Source of the DNA: JAITWN01 sp964384095
Lineage (GTDB): Bacteria > Pseudomonadota > Gammaproteobacteria > SZUA-140
Direction of reading: 5' to 3'
Assembly: GCA_964384095.1 (NCBI GenBank)
Contig: CAYLKC010000025.1
Location: 1-22,895 of the forward strand
Length of the DNA stretch: 22,895 bases
The position numbers were made by a program, and so were the translations under genes. This document shows, in pieces, positions 1 to 6,885 of the stretch (positions are counted from its first letter, which is position 1; every line of letters begins with the position of its first letter). Below the pieces are notes generated by a model, which was given only the letters and a program-made list of their open reading frames with translations, did not search any database and was not told where the DNA came from.

Positions 1-1
1 G

Positions 2-1606
2 CTCGAGCGCCGCTTCCAGAAGGTGCTGGTCGATGAGCCGAGCGTCGAGGACACCATCGCGATCCTCCGCGGCCTCAAGGAAAAGTACGAGGTCCACCAC
101 GGCGTCGATATCACCGACCCGGCAATCGTTGCCGCCGCGACGCTGTCGCACCGCTACATCACCGACCGCAACCTGCCCGACAAGGCCATCGACCTCGTCG
201 ACGAGGCCGCCCCGCCCACCCGCATCGAGATCGACTCCAAGCCCGAGGCGATGGACCGCCTCGAGCGCCGCCTGATCCAGCTCAAGATCGAGCGCGAGGC
301 GCTGAATAAGGAGAGCGACGAGGCCTCGAAGAAGCGCCTGGACACGCTCGAAGGCGAGATCGCAAAACTCGAGCGTGAGTTCTCCGACCTCGAGGAGATC
401 TGGAAGGCCGAGAAGGCCGCGTTGCAGGGCACGCAACATATCAAGGAAGAACTCGACCGCGTCCGCCTCGAACTCGAGACCGCCCGCCGCGCCGGCGACC
501 TCGGGCGCATGTCCGAACTCCAGTACGGCAAGATCCCCGAGCTCGAAAAGCAGCTCGCCCAGGCCGGCCAGCAGGAAGGCGAGGCGAAGGAGCTGCACCT
601 GCTGCGCAACCGCGTCACCGACGAGGAGATCGCAGAGGTCGTCTCGAAATGGACCGGCATCCCGGTATCAAAAATGCTCGAGGGCGAGCGCGACAAACTG
701 CTGCGCATGGAAGAGGCGCTGCATACCCGCGTCGTCGGTCAGCATGAGGCAATCAAGGCCGTGTCCGACGCGATCCGCCGCTCGCGCGCCGGCCTGTCCG
801 ACCCGAATCGTCCGATCGGCTCATTCCTGTTCCTCGGCCCGACCGGCGTCGGCAAGACCGAACTCAGCAAGGCGCTCGCCAGCTTCCTGTTCGACAGCGA
901 CGACGCGATGGTGCGTATCGACATGAGCGAATTCATGGAGAAGCACTCGGTCGCGCGCATGATCGGCGCGCCGCCCGGCTACGTCGGCTACGAAGAGGGT
1001 GGTTATCTGACCGAGGCCGTGCGCCGCCGCCCGTACTCGGTGATCCTGCTCGACGAGGTCGAGAAGGCCCACGCCGACGTCTTCAACGTGCTGTTGCAGG
1101 TGCTCGACGACGGCCGCCTCACCGACGGCCAGGGTCGCACCGTCGACTTCCGTAACTGCGTCATCGTCATGACCTCGAACCTCGGCTCGCAGGTCATCCA
1201 GGAACTCGCCGGCGAGGAGAACTACGACCTGATGAAGGCCTCGGTGCTGAACATCGTCGGCCAGCACTTCCGCCCCGAGTTCATCAACCGCATCGACGAT
1301 GTCGTCGTGTTCCATCCGCTGCAGAAGGAACAGTTACGCGCGATCACCGGGATCCAGCTCGGGCATCTCAAGCAGCGGCTGCATGATCGCGGCATGGAGC
1401 TGGTGCTGTCAGAGGCCGCGCTAGACAAGCTCGGCGAGGCCGGGTTCGATCCGGTGTATGGCGCGCGGCCGCTGAAGCGGGCGATCCAGAACCGGGTGGA
1501 GAATCCACTGGCGCAGGAGATCCTTGCCGGGAGGTTTGGGGAGGGGGATGTCATTGAGGTCGAGCTCAGGGAGGATCGGCTGGAATTCAGGAATAGCGCC
1601 GGCTGA
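2..1606 (+). CDS. clpB: ATP-dependent disaggregase ClpB, C-terminal part (5' end outside window)
   Basis: ClpB is a cytosolic hexameric AAA+ chaperone that threads aggregated proteins through its pore and works with DnaK. The reading frame is open from base 2 (LERRFQKVLVDEPSVEDT...), so the start lies upstream; 534 residues remain of about 860. Seen in order: the end of AAA domain 1 (LPDKAIDLVDEAA), the coiled-coil M-domain (about residues 85-195 of this fragment, rich in E, K and R, with MSELQYGKIPELEKQL), then AAA domain 2 with Walker A GPTGVGKTEL, pore loop GYVGYEEGG, Walker B VILLDEVEKAH, sensor-1 MTSNLGS and the C-terminal GARPLKRAIQ sensor-2 region. The local sequence EAAPPTRIEIDSKP differs from the usual EAASxIRMxIDSKP. 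The next gene starts 152 nt downstream on the same strand. Identification is certain. Confidence 0.98.
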   Translation, partial: LERRFQKVLVDEPSVEDTIAILRGLKEKYEVHHGVDITDPAIVAAATLSHRYITDRNLPDKAIDLVDEAAPPTRIEIDSKPEAMDRLERRLIQLKIEREALNKESDEASKKRLDTLEGEIAKLEREFSDLEEIWKAEKAALQGTQHIKEELDRVRLELETARRAGDLGRMSELQYGKIPELEKQLAQAGQQEGEAKELHLLRNRVTDEEIAEVVSKWTGIPVSKMLEGERDKLLRMEEALHTRVVGQHEAIKAVSDAIRRSRAGLSDPNRPIGSFLFLGPTGVGKTELSKALASFLFDSDDAMVRIDMSEFMEKHSVARMIGAPPGYVGYEEGGYLTEAVRRRPYSVILLDEVEKAHADVFNVLLQVLDDGRLTDGQGRTVDFRNCVIVMTSNLGSQVIQELAGEENYDLMKASVLNIVGQHFRPEFINRIDDVVVFHPLQKEQLRAITGIQLGHLKQRLHDRGMELVLSEAALDKLGEAGFDPVYGARPLKRAIQNRVENPLAQEILAGRFGEGDVIEVELREDRLEFRNSAG

Positions 1607-1758
1607 TGTCGGCGTAATCGTTTTGCAGGCGCGTAATGCTATCTTAAACGGGGAATTGATCAGGGCTGGGACGTTATTCCGGACTTCCGGGACTATATGC
1701 GGAGGATTTGAAACCGGAAATTAGTCAGGCATCCACTTTCCAAGTGTGGAGACCACTC

Positions 1759-2211
1759 ATGAACGATGAACTGAGAAGCAAGATCCTGGCTCTCCTGGAT
1801 CAGCACCGAATCATGACGGTTGCGACACTACGGCCGGACGGGTGGCCGCAGGCAACGACTGTGGGCTATGTGAATGAAGGTCTGACGCTCTATTTCCTCT
1901 GCGGTATTGATAGCCAGAAGGCCGGAAATATAGCCCGAGACAATCGGATTTCGCTGACCATTGATCACGATACCGAGGATCTGATGGCAATTACCGGTTT
2001 GTCGATGGCGGCGCATGCGCATGCGGTGACCGACCGTGCGGAAGCGGAAAAAGTCTTGTGCATGTTGCCGCTGAAGTATTCAGATGCACCTCCGCTTCCG
2101 ATGAAGATGCCGAGCCCGGATGAAGTCCGCATCTTTCGCGTAACGCCCGTGGTCATTTCCATCCTCGACTACTCCAAGGGATTTGGGCATACGGACCTCG
2201 TCACTTGCTGA
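1759..2211 (+). CDS. Pyridoxamine 5'-phosphate oxidase-family (flavin-binding split barrel) protein
   Basis: 150 aa. The N-terminal half (LDQHRIMTVATLRPDGWPQATTVGY, then LYFLCGIDSQKAGNIARDNRISLTID) is the typical PPOX-type FMN/F420-binding split barrel: a 'his/leu-x-v-a-T' strand, a 'DGxPqatpv' turn and the 'S.K..ni..n.rvslt' strand. The family includes small flavin reductases and heme- or cofactor-binding proteins; the substrate cannot be read from sequence. I chose ATG 1759 because GGAG at 1748-1751 gives a 7-nt spacing and the family fold starts there. An earlier TTG start at 1708 would add an unconserved 17-residue leader. GC is lower than clpB, and it begins a run of small genes that may be acquired. 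Confidence 0.85.
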   Translation: MNDELRSKILALLDQHRIMTVATLRPDGWPQATTVGYVNEGLTLYFLCGIDSQKAGNIARDNRISLTIDHDTEDLMAITGLSMAAHAHAVTDRAEAEKVLCMLPLKYSDAPPLPMKMPSPDEVRIFRVTPVVISILDYSKGFGHTDLVTC

Positions 2212-2270
2212 ATGCAATATTCTCTCAGCCATACGGTCAGCCGTCTCGCCTCGCGGCCAACCGGGTTCTC

Positions 2271-2711
2271 ATGAGCAAAGTCATTCTTGTTCTTGTTTCC
2301 TTGCTGCTGGTTTCCTGTTCGGCACGCTATTCCCCGTTCTTCTGGGGATATGACGAATGGGCGCCCGCTCATGTATCAACTATTGATCAATCTTCAACCG
2401 CAGTTATCGACTGGTCCACGCTGCCGGACGTCATTACGATGATTGATGGGGAGCCTGTAGGCAGAGGTTACAATAAGGCCAGACTATCACCTGGCAGACA
2501 TCAGCTGGAATATGCAGATTTTCCGGCGAAGTTCGGCGATAACCCCGGCGGGGCGTTGGACATTGACATGCTGCCCGGGCATGAGTACGAGTTTCGGATT
2601 GACTATTGTTTCTGGTGTAAACCGCGAAGGTATGCCGTTTGGGTCGATGACAGGACGACAGGAGCATTGATTTGGGGCAAGCGTCGAGACTGGCCATTTT
2701 GGTGGCTGTAG
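2271..2711 (+). CDS. Hypothetical lipoprotein with a PEGA-like segment
   Basis: 146 aa, function unknown. From ATG 2271 the protein begins with a short lipoprotein signal peptide (MSKVILVLVSLLLVSC) whose lipobox LVSC places the lipidated cysteine at residue 16. The mature part contains DGEPVGRGYNKARLSPGRHQ, which resembles the 'dGepvG...l.pG.h.v' pattern of PEGA-type beta domains, followed by an aromatic, cysteine-containing C terminus (DYCFWCKPRRYAVWVDD...DWPFWWL). The upstream in-frame start at 2205 would put 22 extra residues before the signal peptide, so I reject it. The gene lies 59 nt after the PPOX gene. An envelope location is inferred; no enzymatic motif is visible. Confidence 0.7.
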   Translation: MSKVILVLVSLLLVSCSARYSPFFWGYDEWAPAHVSTIDQSSTAVIDWSTLPDVITMIDGEPVGRGYNKARLSPGRHQLEYADFPAKFGDNPGGALDIDMLPGHEYEFRIDYCFWCKPRRYAVWVDDRTTGALIWGKRRDWPFWWL

Positions 2712-2944
2712 TATCCATCAGGCCCAATCAATGGGATATGGCGAGCGCTTGCGGACAGGTGCGCAAGATCGCAGCGCCGATGAAGCGCAGTAGCATACTG
2801 CACAAACATGCTTACAGGCCGAGCCGGGTACGAGAGAGCTTGAGCGGCGCGAGAAGCTGGCGCGTGAGACCCGTTGAGGGATGTGCGCCGCGTGCCCGAC
2901 CACGCCATTTTGCTATCAGTCAAGCCGGGTTGTATGTTACGGAA

Positions 2945-3199
2945 ATGGTGAACCATGCTGGCAACAAGTCCACCGTGACCCTCCAGGTCAAGGTGAAACC
3001 CAATGCGCGAAGCTCATCGCTTGTCCGGGCCCCCGACGGCACCTGGCTTGCCAGTCTGAAGTCACCTCCCGTTGACGGCAAGGCCAACAAGGAGCTGATC
3101 GCTCTGGTCGCCGAGCATTTCAATTGCCGCGCGTCGGCTGTCCGGATCAAGGCGGGTGCATCCGGGCGCTTGAAGCTGGTGAAGGTCGAGACAGCGTAA
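2945..3199 (+). CDS. DUF167 / YggU family protein (UPF0235)
   Basis: 84 aa. The sequence VTLQVKVKPNARSSSLV...WLASLKSPPVDGKANKELIALVAEHFNCRASAVRIKAGASGRLKLVKV is the complete DUF167 fold: 'vkV.P.a....v' strand, the hallmark 'l.apPvdGkAN.eLi..la' helix, and the 'v.i..G..sr.K.v.i' C terminus. The biochemical role of YggU proteins is unknown. The frame is open further upstream to 2672, but that stretch matches no family and lacks a ribosome site, so ATG 2945 is preferred. Upstream bases 2712-2944 hold no gene I can recognise. It may simply be a small housekeeping gene in a low-GC stretch. Confidence 0.88.
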   Translation: MVNHAGNKSTVTLQVKVKPNARSSSLVRAPDGTWLASLKSPPVDGKANKELIALVAEHFNCRASAVRIKAGASGRLKLVKVETA

Positions 3200-3275
3200 A
3201 CTACCGGGGCCTGCGGCCGTGCGACGACGGGTGAATGGTCCGTCACTGTGCCGTGTATCGAATGAGGATCCAATA

Positions 3276-3614
3276 ATGAGTGATTTACCGATCTGCCCTG
3301 AATGTGGTTCGAGTTTTACCTATGAGGACCGGAACATGCTCGTCTGTCCTGAATGCGGGCATGAGTGGTCTGCAGAAGAATCCGTTATGGAAACGGATGA
3401 GCTGAAGGTCACGGATTCCAACGGTAATTTATTGAGCGACGGCGATACGGTGACAGTTATAAAGGATCTGAAGGTCAAAGGCTCATCGCTTGTCGTGAAG
3501 GTCGGCACCAGGGTCAGGAATATTCGGCTTGTCCTGGGCGATCACAATATAGACTGCAAGATTGACGGCATAGGGGCGATGAAGCTGAAGTCAGAGTTTG
3601 TCAAAAAGGCCTGA
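3276..3614 (+). CDS. yjdM: YjdM/PhnA-like zinc-ribbon protein
   Basis: 112 aa, the usual length (E. coli YjdM is about 111). The N terminus carries a four-cysteine zinc ribbon, CPECGSSFTYEDRNMLVCPECGHEW. The C-terminal half (SNGNLLSDGDTVTVIKDLKVKGSSLVVKVGTRVRNIRLV, then DHNIDCKIDGIGAMKLKSEFVKKA) is the YjdM/PhnA C-terminal domain. The family was once named alkylphosphonate utilisation protein PhnA, but it is not the phosphonoacetate hydrolase and its role is unclear. ATG 3276 is preceded by GAGGA at 3264-3268, 7 nt away, which favours it over the upstream in-frame start at 3219. The first copy of the ~75-nt repeat element begins 45 nt after its stop. Confidence 0.92.
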   Translation: MSDLPICPECGSSFTYEDRNMLVCPECGHEWSAEESVMETDELKVTDSNGNLLSDGDTVTVIKDLKVKGSSLVVKVGTRVRNIRLVLGDHNIDCKIDGIGAMKLKSEFVKKA

Positions 3615-3658
3615 CCTGATCGGGGACTATCCGCGCCGCCAAGGCGATCGCATGAACG

Positions 3659-3733
3659 GGGTCGGACCACGGCAGGCTACTGATTCGGCAATAATTGCTG
3701 TTAATAATCGGCTTGATTTTGGCCCTCCCGGCG
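3659..3733 (+). repeat. ~75-nt element, copy E1 (left flank of GNAT gene)
   Basis: Begins GGGTCGGACCACGGCA and ends CTCCCGGCG. Read on the minus strand it aligns over 75 nt with copy E2 at 4377-4451: identical first nine bases (CGCCGGGAG), a shared ATTATTxCCGAAT segment in the middle (one-base shift) and an identical last 13 bases (CGTGGTCCGACCC). The outer end contains the short dyad GGTC-C-GACC. Its orientation is opposite to E2, so the two bracket the acetyltransferase gene. Confidence 0.75.
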
Positions 3734-3777
3734 TCTTTTCGGCATAGAAATCGGCTATCGAGCAACAGGTCTGCCCG

Positions 3778-4344
3778 ATGAATATCTCCATCAGGGGTGC
3801 AGAAAAATCTGACTGCCGCCGGATCGCCGAGCTCTACCGCATCTCCTCCGACGGCGTCTCCGAGTACGTCTGGACGAAGTCCGCCGCGCCGGGTGAGGAC
3901 ATCCTGGATGTCGGCCGCCGACGTTACGAGCGCGAGGACACGCCGTTCAGCTACCGGAACTGCAAACTGGTCGTGCACGATGGCCGCGTGATCGGCATGT
4001 CCGTCGCGTTTCCGATGGTCGTTGATCCGGATCACCGCGAGTCGGATCCGGTGCTCGCGCCGTTCAGCATGCTCGAGGAAGACCGGAGCTGGTACCTCTG
4101 CGGCATGGCGGTCGAGCCCGAATGGCGGGGCAGGGGAATCGGCACCCGGCTGCTCGCAGAGGCCGAGGCGGATTGCCGCAGGCATGGCCTCGACAGACTC
4201 AGCCTGGTCGTCTTCGATCAGAACGCCGGCGCGAAGCGGCTCTACGAGCGCGCGGGATTCCGCGAAGTGCGCCGCGCGCCGGTCGTGCCGCATCCGCTCC
4301 TTCACTATGGGGGTGATGCGGTGCTGATGGTCAAGGACATCTGA
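3778..4344 (+). CDS. GNAT-family N-acetyltransferase
   Basis: 188 aa. A GNAT-fold acyl-CoA-dependent acetyltransferase: N-terminal IRGAEKSDCRRIAELYRI, central substrate region, acetyl-CoA loop WRGRGIGTRLLAEAEADC (motif A, R-x-x-G-x-G), and C-terminal QNAGAKRLYERAGFREVRR (motif B, the usual 'N..A..lYer.GF'). The substrate (amine, antibiotic, peptide N terminus) cannot be deduced. ATG 3778 gives the standard GNAT N terminus. GC is high, like the chromosome, whereas the flanks are AT-richer. The gene lies alone between two inverted ~75-nt repeats (E1 and E2), with a strong hairpin starting 6 nt after its stop, which makes it look like a self-contained accessory unit. Confidence 0.92.
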   Translation: MNISIRGAEKSDCRRIAELYRISSDGVSEYVWTKSAAPGEDILDVGRRRYEREDTPFSYRNCKLVVHDGRVIGMSVAFPMVVDPDHRESDPVLAPFSMLEEDRSWYLCGMAVEPEWRGRGIGTRLLAEAEADCRRHGLDRLSLVVFDQNAGAKRLYERAGFREVRRAPVVPHPLLHYGGDAVLMVKDI

Positions 4345-4350
4345 TTACTG

Positions 4351-4382
4351 CCGGCGCCATTTCAGGCCCGAAATGGCGCCGG
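4351..4382 (+). terminator. Strong hairpin after the GNAT gene (possible terminator)
   Basis: A perfect 13-bp stem, CCGGCGCCATTTC / GAAATGGCGCCGG, with loop AGGCCC, starts 6 nt after the GNAT stop. A T4 run follows only about 8 nt beyond the stem, so it is not a canonical rho-independent terminator. The right arm overlaps the inner end of repeat E2, so it may instead belong to the repeat. Confidence 0.45.
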
Positions 4383-4451
4383 GAGACCCCTTTTCAGTCC
4401 GTTTTTAGGTGCTATTATTCCCGAATACAAGGACTTGTCGTGGTCCGACCC
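4377..4451 (-). repeat. ~75-nt element, copy E2 (right flank of GNAT gene)
   Basis: Inverted relative to E1. On the plus strand it runs from CGCCGGGAG to CGTGGTCCGACCC. The GGGTC end abuts the stop codon of the minus-strand DUF1428 gene, about 3 nt away. The interior has TTTTCAGTCCG and ATTATTCCCGAAT blocks shared in part with E1 and E3. Confidence 0.75.
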
Positions 4452-4454
4452 CGA

Positions 4455-4814
4455 CTACATTTCGACGATGGTTTTGAAGCCGCCCCAGAACATGCGCTTG
4501 CCGTCGAAAGGCATGCTGTCGGGGGCATAGCCGGCAATGCGCGGGTCATTCATGACCTTTTCGTTGATGCGGTCGCGGTCCTCGCGTGATTGGTAGATGA
4601 TCCACGCGAATACCACTGTCTCATCATCCTTGAGCTGCACGCTCTGTGGAAACGACGTGAGCTGGCCCGGCTTGACGTCGTCGGCGACGCACTCGATGTA
4701 TTCCAGCGCGCCGTGCTCGCGCCAGACCTCGCCGGCGGTCTGCGCCATCTGGCGGTAGGCCTCGATATTGGCCTTTGGCACCGGCAATACGAATCCATCG
4801 ACGTATCTGCTCAT
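4455..4814 (-). CDS. DUF1428 (YbaA-like) protein
   Basis: 119 aa, full length for DUF1428. The start (MSRYVDGFVLPVPKANIEAYRQMA), WREHGALEYIECVADD, FPQSVQLKDDETVVFAWIIY and the end (MPFDGKRMFWGGFKTIVEM) are the conserved blocks of this small ferredoxin-like alpha/beta-barrel family. Its function is not established. ATG 4812-4814 overlaps the stop of the upstream methyltransferase as ATGA and has a good GGAGGAA Shine-Dalgarno inside that gene's last codons, so the two are co-transcribed and translationally coupled. The coupling suggests a shared small-molecule pathway, which is inference only. Confidence 0.93.
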   Translation of the reverse strand: MSRYVDGFVLPVPKANIEAYRQMAQTAGEVWREHGALEYIECVADDVKPGQLTSFPQSVQLKDDETVVFAWIIYQSREDRDRINEKVMNDPRIAGYAPDSMPFDGKRMFWGGFKTIVEM

Positions 4815-5509
4815 GATGTTCCTCCTGCAGGATTGCTTTCGGTGGTTGCGATCCGGCCCCGGACGATGAAATGGCGATCGGAGACGGTGCGGATCTCGAA
4901 CGTGGTGAGGCCCGCGTCATCGAGCTGCCCGCGGACCTCGCCTGGGTGCCACGCCGCGAGCAGCGAATGGAAAAAGTCGCGGCGCAGCACCGGCGGTGCA
5001 TCGGCCGCGTAACGCTCGACCAGCGCCTCGGCCCCGGCGCGGCTGTCGGGCCGCATCAGGTCCATCACGAAGACCGGAGCGCCCGGACGGGCGCAATCAC
5101 GGATCGTCCTCCACAGCACGGCCGGATCATGGAGGTGATGCAGCAGGCTGTTGCTGATGACGGCATCGTAGCCGGCGGACGGCAGGCCAGGATCAGGCAG
5201 GCGCGCGTGGATCAGTCGGATGCGCGATTCGAGGCCCTCCCGCCGCAGTCGCTCGCGCGCGCAATCGAGCATCGCGCCTGAACCGTCGACGCCGTCGATG
5301 CTGATCCCGGGATGGCGTCCGGCGAAGCGCACCGCGATGTCCGCCGGCCCGCAGCCGAGATCGACGACCCTGCCCGTGAGTTCATCAGCCCCGAAGCATT
5401 CCTCCCACAGGCGCACGAACATCGAATGGGGCTCGTCGAAGTCCGCCTCGGCGTATGCGCGGGCCTGCGCCTCGTCTTCCATCAGTTCGGGTTCGGGAAC
5501 GCGGTCCAT
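4811..5509 (-). CDS. Class I SAM-dependent methyltransferase
   Basis: 232 aa. A Rossmann-fold methyltransferase: motif I VVDLGCGPADIAV (about residues 48-60, SAM-binding), motif II acidic residue in ISIDGVDGSGAML, motif III IRLIHARLPD, and motif IV YDAVISNSLLHHLHDP, a pattern shared with ubiquinone/menaquinone- and Tam-like methyltransferases (Methyltransf_11/25). No membrane segments. The substrate is unknown. ATG 5509 begins MDRVPEPELMEDEAQARAYAEAD. Its 3' end overlaps the DUF1428 start by 4 nt. The region upstream (5510-5600) is shared with the divergent small lipoprotein and contains two dyads. Confidence 0.88.
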   Translation of the reverse strand: MDRVPEPELMEDEAQARAYAEADFDEPHSMFVRLWEECFGADELTGRVVDLGCGPADIAVRFAGRHPGISIDGVDGSGAMLDCARERLRREGLESRIRLIHARLPDPGLPSAGYDAVISNSLLHHLHDPAVLWRTIRDCARPGAPVFVMDLMRPDSRAGAEALVERYAADAPPVLRRDFFHSLLAAWHPGEVRGQLDDAGLTTFEIRTVSDRHFIVRGRIATTESNPAGGTS

Positions 5510-5533
5510 GGGGCGAGGTTAACGCATCGGGCA

Positions 5534-5578
5534 GGGTCATGAAACGTTCGGAGGCCGTCGATAAATATCGCATGACCC
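5534..5578. promoter_or_regulatory. Nested dyads in a divergent promoter region
   Basis: An 8-bp inverted repeat GGGTCATG (5534-5541) / CATGACCC (5571-5578) encloses a second dyad, CGATAAATATCG (5559-5570). They sit between the divergently transcribed methyltransferase (minus) and lipoprotein (plus), where an operator would be expected. No -35/-10 pair could be assigned, so the regulatory role is inferred. Confidence 0.35.
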
Positions 5579-5600
5579 CTTTCCACCGGAGGTGTCCGAG

Positions 5601-5813
5601 ATGAGCAGGATTGCATTGATCTGCCTGGCGTTGGTTCTGCTGTCCGGCTGCGCCGGCGACGACGCCTCAAGTTCCGGCGACCATGTCTTCAGCACCCAGA
5701 CCCGGGCCCTCGACAAGGCCCGATCTGTCGAGCAAACAATCCACGACGCCACCACCACCCAACGCCACACCATCGAAGACCAATCCCAGGGTCGGACCAC
5801 GGCAACCCGTTGA
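5601..5813 (+). CDS. Small hypothetical lipoprotein
   Basis: 70 aa. MSRIALICLALVLLSGC is a lipoprotein signal peptide with lipobox LSGC (Cys17), followed by a short polar chain (GDDASSSGDHVF...DKARSVEQTIHDATTTQRHTIED) with weak coiled-coil character. GGAGGTG at 5588-5594, 6 nt before ATG 5601, fixes the start; an in-frame GTG at 5592 lies inside that site and is rejected. The last codons (GRTTATR, stop) lie inside repeat copy E3, so the native C terminus may have been replaced. No function can be assigned; small lipoproteins of this kind often act at the outer membrane. Confidence 0.65.
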   Translation: MSRIALICLALVLLSGCAGDDASSSGDHVFSTQTRALDKARSVEQTIHDATTTQRHTIEDQSQGRTTATR

Positions 5814-5863
5814 AACGACAGTAATCAGGCCGATATTTCAGCCTGAAAACAGTCCTCACGGCA
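5789..5863 (+). repeat. ~75-nt element, copy E3 (in the 3' end of the lipoprotein gene)
   Basis: GGGTCGGACCACGGCAACC at the start, then ATTTCAG/CTGAAAAC in the interior and TCCTCACGGC at the end. Its reverse complement matches E2 at the inner end (GCCGTGAGG versus GCCGGGAGA), at TTTTCAG and over the last 13 bases. It supplies the last seven codons and stop of the lipoprotein. It is convergent with E4. Confidence 0.7.
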
Positions 5864-5946
5864 CATTTTGACCCCCGAAATCAGCGGTCGAACCGACCCC
5901 GACGCATGATTCAGTGCCTCGATGTCCGTTTCGCCCCCGAAAATAT

Positions 5947-6020
5947 CGCGGGAGGCCGTTTTGCGGGCATTATTATGGGCGTTTATAGAGCCAAATTAAG
6001 CGGTTGGCGTGGTCTGACCC
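5947..6020 (-). repeat. ~75-nt element, copy E4 (in the 3' end of rlmJ)
   Basis: On the plus strand it starts CGCGGGAGGCCGTTTT, contains ATTATTAT and ends GGCGTGGTCTGACCC. It overlaps the last codons and stop of rlmJ on the minus strand, reading GQTTPTA-stop. With E3 it forms an inverted pair separated by 83 nt. Confidence 0.7.
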
Positions 6021-6865
6021 GGCTGCTCGCCCACCAGCGTATGCAGTCGCCAGCGGCCGCCGCCCTCGCGCCCGAGTGTGTTCGCGAGCCACGGGAGGGT
6101 ATCGGCCATGTCGTCACACAGTGTCCATGGCGGGTTGACGATGATCATCCCGCAGCCGGTCATGCCGCGGCCGGCGCCATCGGGCGCGACGCAGAGTTCG
6201 TACTGATCGACCCGCCGGACGCCGCTGCGCTTGAGTTCCCGCTCGAGGAAATCGACGCGGTGTCGCTCGATGACCGGATACCACAGCGCAAAGACGCCGG
6301 TCTCGAAGCGGCGCCAGGCGCGGGTCAGCGTCCCGATCGCGTCACGGTACTCGGTCTTGAGCTCGTAGGACGGATCGATCAGCACCAGTCCGCGACGTTC
6401 GCGTGGCGGCAGCTGCGCGATGCACTCCTGCAGGCCGTCGTTCGCGACGACCTTGATGCGGCGATCATCCCCGGCGAACTTGTGCAGCGCGCGGAGTTCC
6501 GCCGGATGCAGTTCGCATAGCACGAGGCGATCGCCCGCGCGCAGTGAACGGCGCATGAAGTATGGCGAGCCGGGACAGGCCTCGAGCTGTCCCTGCCGAT
6601 TATATTCACGCACGACCGCGACATAGTCCGCGACCACCGGCGGCAGATCTGTCCGCCCCCACAGTCTGCCGATGCCGCCCTCGAACTCGCGGATCTTCAG
6701 CGCCTCCTTCGAGGTTAGCGCATAGCCGCCGGCGCCGGCATGGGTGTCGAGGCAGAACAGCGGCTTGTCCTTGCGCGTCAGGTAGGCAAGGATGCGCGTG
6801 AGCACGACATGCTTGAGCACGTCTGCGAAATTGCCGGTATGAAAGCCGTGACGATAACTCAGCAT
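5996..6865 (-). CDS. rlmJ: 23S rRNA (adenine-2030-N6)-methyltransferase RlmJ
   Basis: 289 aa (E. coli RlmJ is 280). It methylates A2030 of 23S rRNA using SAM. The diagnostic N terminus MLSYRHGFHTGNFADVLKHVVL, the CLDTHAGAGGYAL SAM motif, the family insertion FEGGIGRLW, the catalytic motif IDPSYELKTEY (the D-P-P/S-Y type used by N6-adenine methyltransferases) and the late MIIVNPPWTL block are all present. ATG 6865 gives the conserved start. The last residues GQTTPTA fall in repeat copy E4, so the C-terminal tail is probably not native. It is divergent from hrpB across an 81-nt gap holding a perfect 16-bp inverted repeat. Confidence 0.96.
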   Translation of the reverse strand: MLSYRHGFHTGNFADVLKHVVLTRILAYLTRKDKPLFCLDTHAGAGGYALTSKEALKIREFEGGIGRLWGRTDLPPVVADYVAVVREYNRQGQLEACPGSPYFMRRSLRAGDRLVLCELHPAELRALHKFAGDDRRIKVVANDGLQECIAQLPPRERRGLVLIDPSYELKTEYRDAIGTLTRAWRRFETGVFALWYPVIERHRVDFLERELKRSGVRRVDQYELCVAPDGAGRGMTGCGMIIVNPPWTLCDDMADTLPWLANTLGREGGGRWRLHTLVGEQPGQTTPTA

Positions 6866-6885
6866 TGCGGCGCCGGGATCAACGG

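Noticed and set aside
2672..2944. Long N-terminal extension of the DUF167 protein
   Set aside because: The open frame upstream of 2945 overlaps the lipoprotein gene, has no similarity to the family and no ribosome site.
5888..5904. Additional element terminus between E3 and E4
   Set aside because: TCGAACCGACCCCGACG shares only the GACCCCG part; there is no conserved inner end.
3659..6020. Integron gene cassettes with attC sites
   Set aside because: The cargo (GNAT, lipoprotein, DUF1428) is cassette-like, but the repeats are inverted rather than direct and lack the GTTRRRY/RYYYAAC core sites; no integrase is present.
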